Positions 15,592 through 24,045 of a stretch of 43,460 nt of DNA are shown in pieces. How positions within the stretch are numbered: the stretch's first letter is position 1; every line of letters starts with the position of its first letter. The translations under genes and the position numbers were made by a program. Under the pieces are notes generated by a model. The model saw only the letters and a list, made by a program, of their open reading frames with translations, made no database searches and was not told the DNA's origin. Source of the stretch: Collinsella sp. (lineage in GTDB: Bacteria > Actinomycetota > Coriobacteriia > Coriobacteriales > Coriobacteriaceae); assembly GCA_019424965.1 (NCBI GenBank), contig JAHYYL010000020.1:1-43460 (forward strand), in the 5' to 3' direction.

Positions 15592-16489
15592 TGTAAAGAA
15601 ACGTGGCGGATTGGGACGTGGACTCAATGCTTTGGTCTCAGAGGCCGAGTATGAGACCGGTGGTTCTGCTGTATCTGCTTCAAATGCCGCATCTGTAACA
15701 AAACTACCTATTGAGGATATCGTTCCCAACCCTAATCAACCGCGAATTCATTTTAATGAAACTGAACTTCGCGAGTTGAGCGAGTCAATCCAAGAGCATG
15801 GCGTTTTGCAGCCGCTCTTGGTTCGCAAGCATGGAAACGGCTATGAGATTATCGCTGGTGAGCGTCGTTACCAGGCGTCAAAGCTTGCTGGTCTTGAGGA
15901 GCTGCCTGTCATCATTAAAGATGTTAATGATGAAGAGATGCTGGCTCTTGCTCTTATCGAAAACCTTCAGCGTTCTGATCTGAATCCCGTCGAAGAGGCT
16001 AAGGGCTATCGCCAGCTCATTGATGCCAGCGGTATGACCCAGGAGGCATTGTCGAAGGCAGTAAGCAAATCACGCTCTGCAATTACAAATTCGTTGCGCC
16101 TTCTTGATCTCCCTGAAGTAGTTCAGCAGATGATTTTTGAGGGTAAACTTACTGCTGGTCATGCACGTGCGATTCTTGCAGTTCCCTATGAGGATGCTCG
16201 AATTCGACTTGCAGAGAAGGTTGTTGCGGAGGGCCTTTCCGTGAGAGCGACAGAAAATCTTGCTCCATTGTTTTCTGCCGGAGAGACGCCTAAGACGCCG
16301 AGGCCTGCAACGCCTCAGTCTTTTAAAAAGGCTGCCCGTGTGCTTCGCCAGGTATTTAATACCAACGTGCGTGTGAAGAGCTCGCGTGGAAAGAATAAGA
16401 TTGAAATTGAGTTTAAAGACGAAGAAGAGCTTTCTCGTATTCTTGGTGAAATGATTCAGTTTGATCAAGGGGGCCAAGATGAGGAATAA
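15584..16489 (+). CDS. parB: chromosome partitioning protein ParB (Spo0J)
   Basis: This CTP-dependent DNA clamp loads at parS and spreads along DNA. It has 301 residues: an N-terminal box GLGRGLNALVSE, CTPase/ParB motifs GERRYQASKLAG and ALIENLQRSDLNPVEEAKGY, a helix-turn-helix segment (TQEALSKAVSKSRSAITNSLRLL), and a C-terminal dimerisation region. It starts at GTG 15584 inside the end of parA. A small membrane-protein gene overlaps its end. Confidence 0.95.
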   Translation: MPSVKKRGGLGRGLNALVSEAEYETGGSAVSASNAASVTKLPIEDIVPNPNQPRIHFNETELRELSESIQEHGVLQPLLVRKHGNGYEIIAGERRYQASKLAGLEELPVIIKDVNDEEMLALALIENLQRSDLNPVEEAKGYRQLIDASGMTQEALSKAVSKSRSAITNSLRLLDLPEVVQQMIFEGKLTAGHARAILAVPYEDARIRLAEKVVAEGLSVRATENLAPLFSAGETPKTPRPATPQSFKKAARVLRQVFNTNVRVKSSRGKNKIEIEFKDEEELSRILGEMIQFDQGGQDEE

Positions 16490-16733
16490 GATTATTACTG
16501 CGATTGCATTGGCGACGACTGTCGCTGCTGGTGCCTTTGCTGGCTATAAGATCGTGACAGACGATGAACTTCGAGGCCGTTTGCTTCGTGGCGCGCAAGA
16601 TATCGTTGATACATCCAAGAAGAAAATGGATGTTATGACAGAAGATGTTGCCATGCGTACTGCTCAGGTAACGAAGAATCCCAAGATTAATCAAGGTTGG
16701 GTTAGCAACCAATGGGAAAATGTAGGCTATTAG
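16479..16733 (+). CDS. small predicted membrane-anchored protein overlapping parB
   Basis: This 84-residue protein belongs to no family I recognise. The N-terminus is basic and followed by one hydrophobic segment (ITAIALATTVAAGAFAGYKIV, about 5-25), so it is a signal anchor or single-span membrane protein. The rest is charged and probably helical (ELRGRLLRGAQDIVDTSKKKMD). It vaguely resembles YtxH-like small proteins. ATG 16479 overlaps the parB stop by 11 nt, with AGGGGG upstream, so it should be translationally coupled to parB. A terminator follows. A link to segregation is inference from coupling alone. Confidence 0.75.
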   Translation: MRNKIITAIALATTVAAGAFAGYKIVTDDELRGRLLRGAQDIVDTSKKKMDVMTEDVAMRTAQVTKNPKINQGWVSNQWENVGY

Positions 16734-16760
16734 GTACCTAACAATTACCCTGCATATTTT

Positions 16761-16803
16761 AAGGGGCCCTTGTCTGATTCATGAGACAAGGGCCCTTTAT
16801 TTT
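16761..16803 (+). terminator. terminator after the parAB operon
   Basis: A 12-bp perfect stem (16764-16775 with 16784-16795) is followed by TTTATTTTGT. A-residues on the other side make it potentially bidirectional. Confidence 0.85.
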
Positions 16804-16858
16804 GTCCGTAAAAAATGGGAAAGGTAGCAGTTGGTCCAAAATTGAGGTCGATAAATGA

Positions 16859-16895
16859 AACGGTCCCGGTTGCATATCCTGCAACCGGGACCGTT
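16859..16895 (-). terminator. hairpin downstream of rlmN
   Basis: A perfect 16-bp stem (16859-16874 with 16880-16895, 5-nt loop) lies just past the rlmN stop. The T tract is weak (TCATTTATC on the minus strand), but its position suggests termination of rlmN transcription. Confidence 0.65.
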
Positions 16896-16898
16896 CGA

Positions 16899-16914
16899 TG
16901 TTTCACATGAAACG
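16899..16914. promoter_or_regulatory. parS-like site between the parAB terminator and rlmN
   Basis: TGTTTCACATGAAACG matches the parS consensus at 14 of 16 positions. It lies 2.1 kb from the three perfect sites, in a non-coding spacer. It may be a weaker ParB site. Confidence 0.55.
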
Positions 16915-16932
16915 TATTGGGGTGCGACTCCC

Positions 16933-17985
16933 CTATGCGTTCTTCTGAACTCTGAAGCGCTGCTTCAGCTGTCCACAAGCGGCGTCAATATCGTTACCAC
17001 GGGAGTTGCGAATCGTGGTCTCGATGCCACGGGACTCAAGACGACGCTGAAGATCCTCAACCTTATGAATCGGCGACGGCTTGAGCGGGCTGCCCTCGAT
17101 GTCGTTAAGCTGAATCAGGTTAACGTGGCACAGCGTTCCCTCGCAGAAGTCGCAGAGCGCCTGCATCTCGGGATTCGTATCGTTGACGCCTTCGATCATG
17201 GCATACTCATAGGTCGGGCGGCGGCCAGTCTTCTCGGTGTAGAGCTGAAGCGCTTCGTGAAGGCGAAGCAGCGTGTATTTCTTAACACCGGGCATGAGCT
17301 TATTGCGCGTCGACTGGATGGCGGAATGCAGGGAAACGGCAAGCGTGAACTGCTCGGGGATATCGGCAAATTTGCGAATACCGGGAATAACGCCGCTGGT
17401 AGAGACGGTGAGGTGACGAGCGCCGATACCGATGCCATCGGGGTCGTTGAGGATACGCAGTGCCTTGAGAACCTCGTCGTAGTTGGCAAACGGCTCGCCC
17501 TGGCCCATGAAGACAACGCTTGTGGCACGCTCGCCAAAGTCGTTGGATACATGAAGCACCTGGTCGACGATCTCTTGAGCGGTCAGAGAGCGCTTGAGGC
17601 CGTTGAGACCGGTAGCGCAAAAGGCACAGCCCATGCCGCAGCCTGCCTGGGTGGAAACGCAGACGGAAAGTTTGTTGCGGCGGGGCATGCCGACAGTCTC
17701 GACGGAAATGCCATCGTGGTACTCGAGCAGATACTTGCGCGAGCCATCTTTGGAAACCTGCTTGGTGATTTCAGTCGGCGTATCAAAGGCAAAAGCCTCT
17801 TTAAGCTGCTCACGGAAAGCCTTGGGAAGGTTGGTCATATCGTCAAACGAACAAACGTTCTTCTCAAAGACCCATTCGATGAGCTGCTTCGCGCGGAAGG
17901 CGGGCTGGCCAAGTTCGGCCACGAGCTCGCGAATATCGTTTTGGCTCAAGTCGCGAATGTCCTGAGATTTAGTCTTGGGATTCAT
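16933..17985 (-). CDS. rlmN: dual-specificity 23S rRNA/tRNA adenine-C2 methyltransferase RlmN
   Basis: This radical-SAM enzyme methylates C2 of A2503 in 23S rRNA and of A37 in some tRNAs. It has 350 residues. The iron-sulfur motif CxxxCxxC appears as CGMGCAFC near residue 128. Further signatures are VVFMGQGEPFANYDEV, LAVSLHSA and the end RNSRGNDIDAACGQL with the catalytic Cys. These favour RlmN over Cfr, but that distinction rests on motifs only. It is divergent from ddl, separated by 85 bp. Confidence 0.94.
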   Translation of the reverse strand: MNPKTKSQDIRDLSQNDIRELVAELGQPAFRAKQLIEWVFEKNVCSFDDMTNLPKAFREQLKEAFAFDTPTEITKQVSKDGSRKYLLEYHDGISVETVGMPRRNKLSVCVSTQAGCGMGCAFCATGLNGLKRSLTAQEIVDQVLHVSNDFGERATSVVFMGQGEPFANYDEVLKALRILNDPDGIGIGARHLTVSTSGVIPGIRKFADIPEQFTLAVSLHSAIQSTRNKLMPGVKKYTLLRLHEALQLYTEKTGRRPTYEYAMIEGVNDTNPEMQALCDFCEGTLCHVNLIQLNDIEGSPLKPSPIHKVEDLQRRLESRGIETTIRNSRGNDIDAACGQLKQRFRVQKNA

Positions 17986-18000
17986 GGAAGCCTTTCGATT

Positions 18001-18030
18001 TTGGGGAAACGTAGAGGGTATCGCTACAAT
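18001..18030 (+). promoter_or_regulatory. possible ddl promoter
   Basis: A -35-like TTGGGG (18001-18006) and a good -10 TACAAT (18025-18030) are 18 nt apart, about 40 nt before the ddl start. The -35 is weak. Confidence 0.5.
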
Positions 18031-18070
18031 ATGGTATCAGCTGCAGAAATTATAGAGGAGGAGTCTGCCC

Positions 18071-19036
18071 ATGCCGGGTAAAAGCCTAGAGAACATGCAC
18101 GTAGCGGTCTTGGCGGGCGGTCATTCCGCCGAGCGCGAGATCTCGCTCGATTCGGGAAAGAACGTTGTGGTGGCGCTGAAGGAAGCCGGCTACACCTCGG
18201 TGGAGCTGCTTGACACGGCCGCTGATGACTTTATGGTAACCATGGCGACCGGCGGATTCGATGTGGCATTTATCGCCATGCACGGCGCCGGCGGTGAGGA
18301 TGGCGCCATGCAGGGTGCCATGGAGACCCTGGGTATCCCCTACACGGCCTCGGGCGTACTTGCCAGCGCCTGCGGTGCCGACAAGGAGGTCTCTAAGCTC
18401 CTATACGCCAAGGCGGGCATTCCCATTGCCCCCGGCCTTGCGCTCGAGGTGGGCGATGAAGTCGATATCGATCATATCGTCGAGGTTTGTGGCGAGCGCT
18501 GCTTTGTGAAGCCGGCCGTCAACGGTTCCAGCTATGGCATTTCCCTGGTCCATGAGCCCTCCGAGCTGCCCGCGGCAATCGCCAAGGCGTTTGAGTACGG
18601 CGACAAAGTGCTGGTCGAGAAGTGCATCGAGGGTACCGAGATCACCGTCGGCGTATACGGCGAAGATGACGTACGCGCCCTGCCGATTGTCGAGATTCGT
18701 AAGCCCGAGGACTGCGAGTTCTACGATCTGGACGTGAAGTATGTCGACCCTACGGATATCCATCGCATTCCGGCGCAGATTTCACCCGAGAATTACGCTC
18801 GCGCTCAGGAACTTGCCTGTGCCGCTCACAAGGCCCTCGGTTGCCTGGGTATCTCGCGCAGCGACTTTATTGTGAGCGAGGATGGCCCCGTTATCCTCGA
18901 GACCAATACCATTCCCGGCATGACCGATACGTCGCTGTATCCGGATGAGATCCGCCACACCGACGACATGACGTTCCCGCAGGTCTGTGACAGCCTGATC
19001 CGTATGGGCCTTCGTCGAGCGGGCATTGCATGCTAA
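18071..19036 (+). CDS. ddl: D-alanine--D-alanine ligase
   Basis: This ATP-grasp enzyme makes the D-Ala-D-Ala dipeptide for peptidoglycan. It has 321 residues. Visible motifs are GGHSAEREISL (catalytic Glu), MHGAGGEDGAMQG, KPAVNGSSYGIS, EFYDLDVKY (Tyr position) and LETNTIPGMTDTSLYP (Mg2+-binding Glu/Asn). Nothing points to a vancomycin-type D-Ala-D-Lac ligase, but that was judged by eye. AGGAGGAG lies before ATG 18071. The helicase gene overlaps its end by 7 nt. Confidence 0.93.
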   Translation: MPGKSLENMHVAVLAGGHSAEREISLDSGKNVVVALKEAGYTSVELLDTAADDFMVTMATGGFDVAFIAMHGAGGEDGAMQGAMETLGIPYTASGVLASACGADKEVSKLLYAKAGIPIAPGLALEVGDEVDIDHIVEVCGERCFVKPAVNGSSYGISLVHEPSELPAAIAKAFEYGDKVLVEKCIEGTEITVGVYGEDDVRALPIVEIRKPEDCEFYDLDVKYVDPTDIHRIPAQISPENYARAQELACAAHKALGCLGISRSDFIVSEDGPVILETNTIPGMTDTSLYPDEIRHTDDMTFPQVCDSLIRMGLRRAGIAC

Positions 19037-21924
19037 TCGAGGACGCGGTTTCGTCAGGAACGCCGCAGTTTGTCATCGACTCCTATGCTACGCTTGCCGA
19101 CCGCGCCAAAACGCAGTCCTTCGGCCTTATCGAGGAAGATGTGATTGTCCTCGATACCGAGACCACGGGTCTTTCGGTGCAGGACAACGAGCTGATCGAG
19201 ATCTCGGCGGCCCGTCTTTCGGGCCGCGAGGTCATCGACCGCTTCGATACCTTCGTGCATCCCAAGCAGCTGATTCCCGCCGAGATTACCGAGCTCACGA
19301 GCATTACAAATGCCGATGTGGCAGATGCCCCGTCGGCGGTTGAGGCCGTCGCCGCTCTCGCCGATTTTGTCGGTGGCTGTCCGGTGATCGCACACAACGC
19401 CACGTTCGACCGCTCGTTTATCGAGTCGGTCAAAGGCGGCGTCAACGTGAGCGATATTTGGATCGATTCGCTGGCGCTGTCGCGCATCGCGCTTCCGCGC
19501 CTGGCCTCTCACAAGCTGTCTTTTATGGCCGATCTGTTTGGCTGCGACTCGGTATCACACCGTGCCAATGCCGACGTCGACGCCCTGTGTGGCGTATGGC
19601 GCGTGTTGCTCGTGGCGCTCACCGACTTGCCCCAGGGCCTTATGGCGCGCCTAGCCGACATGCATCCGGACGTGCCTTGGTCCTATCGTCCTATCTTCTC
19701 GTTCTTGGCAGGGCAGAACCCTGGTTCTATCTTCTCTCTCAGCGCCGCTCGTGCTGACGTTCTCAAGGCCGATCGCGCCGACGATCGGGTGGACGCCGAT
19801 GAGCTGCCGGTACTCAAGATGCCGAGTCGTGAGGAGATTGAGGCAGACTATGCGCCAGGTGGCCTGGTCAATCGCATGTATCCCACCTACGAGCCGCGTG
19901 ATGAGCAGATCGCGATGGCGCTCGAGGTCCGCGATGCGCTGGTCACGGGCACTCATCGAGTAATTGAGGCAGGCACAGGCGTCGGCAAATCGATGGCCTA
20001 TCTGGTGCCTTTTGCCGAGGCAGCACGCCGTAACAACATCACGGTTGGTATTGCGACCAAATCGAACAATCTTGCCGACCAGCTCATGTACCATGAGCTG
20101 CCAAAACTTGCCGAGCAACTGGACGGTGGTCTGTCGTTTTGCGCTCTCAAGGGGTATGACCACTATCCGTGCCTGCGCAAGCTCGAGCGCATGAGCCGCG
20201 GCCAGGTCGAGATTACCACCAAGCGCGATCCGGCGGATACGCTCACGGCGGTCGCGGTCATTATGGCGTACGTCTGCCAATCGGCCGATGGCGACCTCGA
20301 CTCGCTCGGCATTCGGTGGCGCAGCGTCAACCGCCCCGACTTTACGACGGCCTCGCGCGAGTGTGCTCGCCGCCTCTGCCCGTTTTTCCCTGATAAATGT
20401 TTGGTCCACGGCGCTCGCCGTCGTGCGGCGCATGCCGATGTGGTGGTCACCAACCATTCCCTGCTGTTCCGCAATGTCGCGGCCGAGGGCAGGATTTTAC
20501 CTCCGATTCGTCATTGGGTAATCGACGAGGCCCATTCCATCGAGCGCGAGGCGCGCCGCCAGTGGGCGCGCGTGGTGTCGGCGGACGAATCACGCGTTCT
20601 GTTTGAGCGCCTGGGTGGCTCGAGCACCGGCGCGCTAAGCCAGGTTTCCCGTGATTTGGCAACCTCCGAGGGCTCTACGCTCTATCTGGGCCTTACCGCC
20701 AAGGCGACGTCGACGGTCTCGCGCGCGAGCATGGCGATCGCCGGCGTGTTCGATGGCGTTCGCGAGCTCGGCCGCCGTGCGCGTGGGGGTTATGACAATG
20801 CCAATCTATGGATTGGCCCCGAGCTGCGCGAATCTGACGACTGGCATGATTTCTTACAGTCGGCCTACACTGGCATCGACGCATTGGAACAAGCTGACAA
20901 GAGCGTCGACGCGCTGGTGCAAGCCGTCGCCGCCGACAAGCCAGAGGTTGTTGTCGACCTGGGTGATATCTCGCGCCGCCTGCACGAGCTGGCCGAGAAC
21001 CTCAAGCTCATCATTGATGGTACCGATGAACACTACGTGTATTCGCTGCAGGTCAATCGCAGGCTGCGTGCCGGCGGAGAGTCAATGACCGCAGAGCGCA
21101 TCGACATTGGCGAGGCCTTGGCAACCGAGTGGCTGCCCGAGGTTCACACGGCTATCTTTGCCTCGGCGACCATGACGGTGTCCAAAAGCTTTGAGCACTT
21201 TAACCATGCGGTCGGCCTTGATCGCATCGGTGCTTCAACGTCGTCATCGCTGCACTTGGATTCGAGTTACGACTTCGATTCGAACATGGCTGTAGTCGTT
21301 GCGGGCGATATCCCCGATCCGCGCGATCGTGAGAGCTATCTTACGGCGCTCGAGCGCGTACTGGTCGACGCCCATCTTGCCATGGGCGGATCGGTGCTCA
21401 CGTTGTTCACCAATCGGCGCGACATGGAAGACCTGTACGCCCGCGTTGAGCCCAAGATGGCCCGGGCGGGTCTGGAACTCAACTGCCAGCAGCGCAACTC
21501 ATCTCCTCGTCGCCTGCGCGACCGGTTTATCAACGAACCGACCTCGTCGCTTTTTGCGCTTAAGGCCTTCTGGGAGGGGTTTGATGCCAGCGGCGAGACG
21601 CTGCGCTGCGTCATCATTCCCAAGTTGCCGTTCTCGAGCCCCACGGACCCGCTCTCGTGCGAGCGCAACCTGCGCGAAGACCGCGCATGGGCGCGCTATT
21701 CGCTGCCCGAGGCGGTGCTCGAGGTTAAGCAGGCCGCGGGGCGTTTGATTCGCTCGTCGACCGATAGCGGCGTGCTGATCTTGGCGGATCCTCGCCTGGT
21801 GACGAAGGGCTATGGCAAGAAGTTCTTAACGTCGCTGCCCACGAGCTCCTACCAGCGCATCGAATCGGCGCAGATCGGGCACTATCTACAGCTGTGGCGT
21901 GCACGCCACGAGCGGCGGCGCTAA
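19030..21924 (+). CDS. dinG: exonuclease-helicase fusion, DinG family
   Basis: The protein has 964 residues, close to the length of Bacillus-type DinG. Residues about 35-200 are a DEDDh 3'-5' exonuclease of the DnaQ/epsilon type: VLDTETTGL, IAHNATFDRSFIE and the final HRANADVDA. The rest is an XPD/DinG-like superfamily 2 helicase with Walker A EAGTGVGKSMAY, DEAH box VIDEAHSIEREA, the late motif FALKAFWEGFDASG and QAAGRLIRSSTDSG. Four Cys (YPCLRK, RECARRLC, DKC) sit where iron-sulfur helicases hold their cluster, so an Fe-S domain is possible. ATG 19030 overlaps ddl. It converges with the WYL pair, their ends overlapping by 4 nt. A role in processing damaged DNA is expected for the family. Confidence 0.9.
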   Translation: MLIEDAVSSGTPQFVIDSYATLADRAKTQSFGLIEEDVIVLDTETTGLSVQDNELIEISAARLSGREVIDRFDTFVHPKQLIPAEITELTSITNADVADAPSAVEAVAALADFVGGCPVIAHNATFDRSFIESVKGGVNVSDIWIDSLALSRIALPRLASHKLSFMADLFGCDSVSHRANADVDALCGVWRVLLVALTDLPQGLMARLADMHPDVPWSYRPIFSFLAGQNPGSIFSLSAARADVLKADRADDRVDADELPVLKMPSREEIEADYAPGGLVNRMYPTYEPRDEQIAMALEVRDALVTGTHRVIEAGTGVGKSMAYLVPFAEAARRNNITVGIATKSNNLADQLMYHELPKLAEQLDGGLSFCALKGYDHYPCLRKLERMSRGQVEITTKRDPADTLTAVAVIMAYVCQSADGDLDSLGIRWRSVNRPDFTTASRECARRLCPFFPDKCLVHGARRRAAHADVVVTNHSLLFRNVAAEGRILPPIRHWVIDEAHSIEREARRQWARVVSADESRVLFERLGGSSTGALSQVSRDLATSEGSTLYLGLTAKATSTVSRASMAIAGVFDGVRELGRRARGGYDNANLWIGPELRESDDWHDFLQSAYTGIDALEQADKSVDALVQAVAADKPEVVVDLGDISRRLHELAENLKLIIDGTDEHYVYSLQVNRRLRAGGESMTAERIDIGEALATEWLPEVHTAIFASATMTVSKSFEHFNHAVGLDRIGASTSSSLHLDSSYDFDSNMAVVVAGDIPDPRDRESYLTALERVLVDAHLAMGGSVLTLFTNRRDMEDLYARVEPKMARAGLELNCQQRNSSPRRLRDRFINEPTSSLFALKAFWEGFDASGETLRCVIIPKLPFSSPTDPLSCERNLREDRAWARYSLPEAVLEVKQAAGRLIRSSTDSGVLILADPRLVTKGYGKKFLTSLPTSSYQRIESAQIGHYLQLWRARHERRR

Positions 21925-22838
21925 AGCGGACAGACGAGGGTTTTTGCCATATCGCACAGACGCTTTGACAGGGCGGGGTCATCCAAGATGCGGATGGCTC
22001 CGCCCGCTGCGATTATCTGGCTCAGCAGCCAACGCTCGGAGCCGTAATGTACGGTTACCGTTGCCATGTCTGTCCCGCTGCGTTCGATTAGGGTGATGCC
22101 GGCCCAGTCCAGATGCTCCGCCATATCGAATGGCATCAAGAGCTTTGCGCTACGCTGCGTCCGGGCAAGGGAATCGTGGAGGGATGCAACGTCCGGTGCG
22201 TGAGGCACGACGGAGTCTTCCGTCAAGGCGAGTCCCTCGATTTTATCCATGCGATAGGTGCGCTGCTCATCGACCGCGATGTCCCAGGCAATCAGATATG
22301 TTTGGTCGCCGTTTGCTGTAATGCGCAAGGGGTCGACCAGACGCTCGCGTGGCCGCGCATCGTCCATCGAGCGATACGAGATGCGACAGCGAACGCCGTC
22401 CTGAATGGCGCAGCTCAGCTGCTGCCAGTGCGACCCGTGGTTGACGGTGTCAAAGACGTGCTGGTTATAGCCGAGCTCTTCGGGTAGAAGAGCATGTCGA
22501 ATTCGAGCCGCCGCCTGGGGCTCGATCCCCAACGATTCAAGTTCGTGGTTGAGCACAGCGCCCTCGGCGGCACTCAGGCGCAGCGGTAGTACACGCCCGG
22601 CGTCACCGGTGAGGACCACGCGCTCGCCGTGGCATTCGCAGATGATACGCGCACCCGATTCTCGGTCCGCGAGCGTCGAGACGATCTCGAGAATCTCGTC
22701 GAGCGACGCCCCCGTGATGTCAAAGCGACTGCAAATCTCGGTTCGTGTCATGCCGCTCTCGCCGGCGGCGTAGAGGGCCTCCATGATGTCGATGGCGCGC
22801 GAGAGCCTCTGCTCGCTGGTGAGTTTACGCACGGGCAT
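21921..22838 (-). CDS. WYL-domain transcriptional regulator (PafC-like)
   Basis: This is a protein of about 305 residues. The N-terminal winged-helix region (about 5-70: RLSRAIDIMEALYAAGESGMTRTEICSRF) is followed by a WYL domain with the ligand-binding-type segment VDPLRITANGDQTYLIAWDIAVDEQRTYRMDKIEGL. The frame is open to TTG 22859, but ATG 22838 after AAAGGA is preferred. It overlaps the upstream WYL gene by 14 nt. In mycobacteria a pair of such proteins (PafB/PafC) activates the LexA-independent DNA-damage response. Equivalence here is inferred. Confidence 0.85.
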   Translation of the reverse strand: MPVRKLTSEQRLSRAIDIMEALYAAGESGMTRTEICSRFDITGASLDEILEIVSTLADRESGARIICECHGERVVLTGDAGRVLPLRLSAAEGAVLNHELESLGIEPQAAARIRHALLPEELGYNQHVFDTVNHGSHWQQLSCAIQDGVRCRISYRSMDDARPRERLVDPLRITANGDQTYLIAWDIAVDEQRTYRMDKIEGLALTEDSVVPHAPDVASLHDSLARTQRSAKLLMPFDMAEHLDWAGITLIERSGTDMATVTVHYGSERWLLSQIIAAGGAIRILDDPALSKRLCDMAKTLVCPL

Positions 22839-23847
22839 GCTCGTGCACCGTCCTTTCAATGAGGTGGTTCCACGCCTGCTTGAGCGATTTGGGGGCCATG
22901 GGCCTCATGCCGTCCATGGCGTGGGCCATGCAAAATGAGGCGCCGGCTTCAAGATCGCGCACGTCAACGGTCCAAGTCCATCCCGAATCGGTGTGTGCGA
23001 GCTCACCTCGCCCGCGCGTGAGGCCGTTAATCATATCGATCTGCGTCTGCGGGGCGAACGAGAACGTAGCCGCAACGGGCGGGCGGTCGGCAAAATCGAA
23101 TTCAAAGAACAGGTAGTCGTTGAGATTGAAGTCTGCAGGGATGGCGTAGGCCTTCGAAGGACGCCAAGCGCGAACGATACGGTCGCAGCGGAATGTCCTG
23201 ATGTCGTCGGTGGCATTGTCGAGGCCGCAGAAGTACGCAACGCCCTCGCGCTCGAACATGCCGTAGATGCAGACGGTACGCTCTTTCTGCTCACCGCGTC
23301 CGTTCTGATATAAAAATCGCAGCGCGCATCGCTCGGCAAAGGCGCTCCATACCGCATCGACGGTGGGAGAGCGGCGGATCGGTGCTTCGTCCGCCGTCGT
23401 CCTGCCGGTGAGGTAGGCAATCTTGGAACGAATATCGGCAAGCGGCGCGGCAAAAGTGGATGAGCCGGCCGCTATTGTCTGGTCGATAGCGTTGAGCAGG
23501 ATATCGGCGTCGTCTGCGGTGATGAGGCCGCCTGCCGCAAACGTGTGCTCGCGGTCGATTGTCCATGAGCTTTCCTCGGTCTCCTGCGCGCCGGCGGGGC
23601 GAACCTCCTTGATTAAGATGCCGCGTTCGAGCAGTTTGTCACGATCGCGCCGAAACTTGCGCTTATCCGAGTCGATATTGCCCGAGCCATATCCCAGGTC
23701 AGAATCCAAGACGATCTGCTCGGTCGTCAGCGGTTCGGGGGAGCTGTTGAGCACAAAGAAAAGATTGAGGATGCGCTGAGCCGTTTTATCGAAACTGGGC
23801 TCCGAATTCCCCTTTTTAATTGTCGCGGTCGCGTCGCTTGCCGTCAT
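22825..23847 (-). CDS. WYL-domain transcriptional regulator (PafB-like)
   Basis: This 340-residue protein has an N-terminal winged helix (DKTAQRILNLFFVLNSSPEPLTTEQI, about 19-45, with SDKRKFRRDRDKLLERGI as the likely recognition region). The WYL part includes LRFLYQNGRGEQKERTVCIYGMFEREGVAYFCGLDNATDDIRTFRCDRI. It is the first gene of the two-gene WYL operon. The start ATG 23847 has GAGGA upstream. Tandem overlapping WYL genes are typical of PafBC. The usual partners (proteasome accessory genes) are not nearby; the neighbour is the DinG-type helicase. Confidence 0.85.
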   Translation of the reverse strand: MTASDATATIKKGNSEPSFDKTAQRILNLFFVLNSSPEPLTTEQIVLDSDLGYGSGNIDSDKRKFRRDRDKLLERGILIKEVRPAGAQETEESSWTIDREHTFAAGGLITADDADILLNAIDQTIAAGSSTFAAPLADIRSKIAYLTGRTTADEAPIRRSPTVDAVWSAFAERCALRFLYQNGRGEQKERTVCIYGMFEREGVAYFCGLDNATDDIRTFRCDRIVRAWRPSKAYAIPADFNLNDYLFFEFDFADRPPVAATFSFAPQTQIDMINGLTRGRGELAHTDSGWTWTVDVRDLEAGASFCMAHAMDGMRPMAPKSLKQAWNHLIERTVHEHARA

Positions 23848-24045
23848 AGAGTCCTCGCATGAGAAGGTGGTTTGCTGCCATGATTTTAGTCCGATATGGA
23901 GATTAGGCTATATCCTTGTCCGCTCGGGGCGTTAAGATGGCCCGAATTCGGTCGTTTGCGCTCGCTCGGGGTATACTTTCGACTATATACGGTTCTAATG
24001 TGCATGCATTGGGCCTATTTGTCGGATTATGGATGTGGAGCGCAC

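Noticed and set aside
18071..19036. Vancomycin-resistance type D-Ala-D-Lac ligase
   Set aside because: There are no vanH/vanX neighbours and the active-site segments look like an ordinary Ddl.
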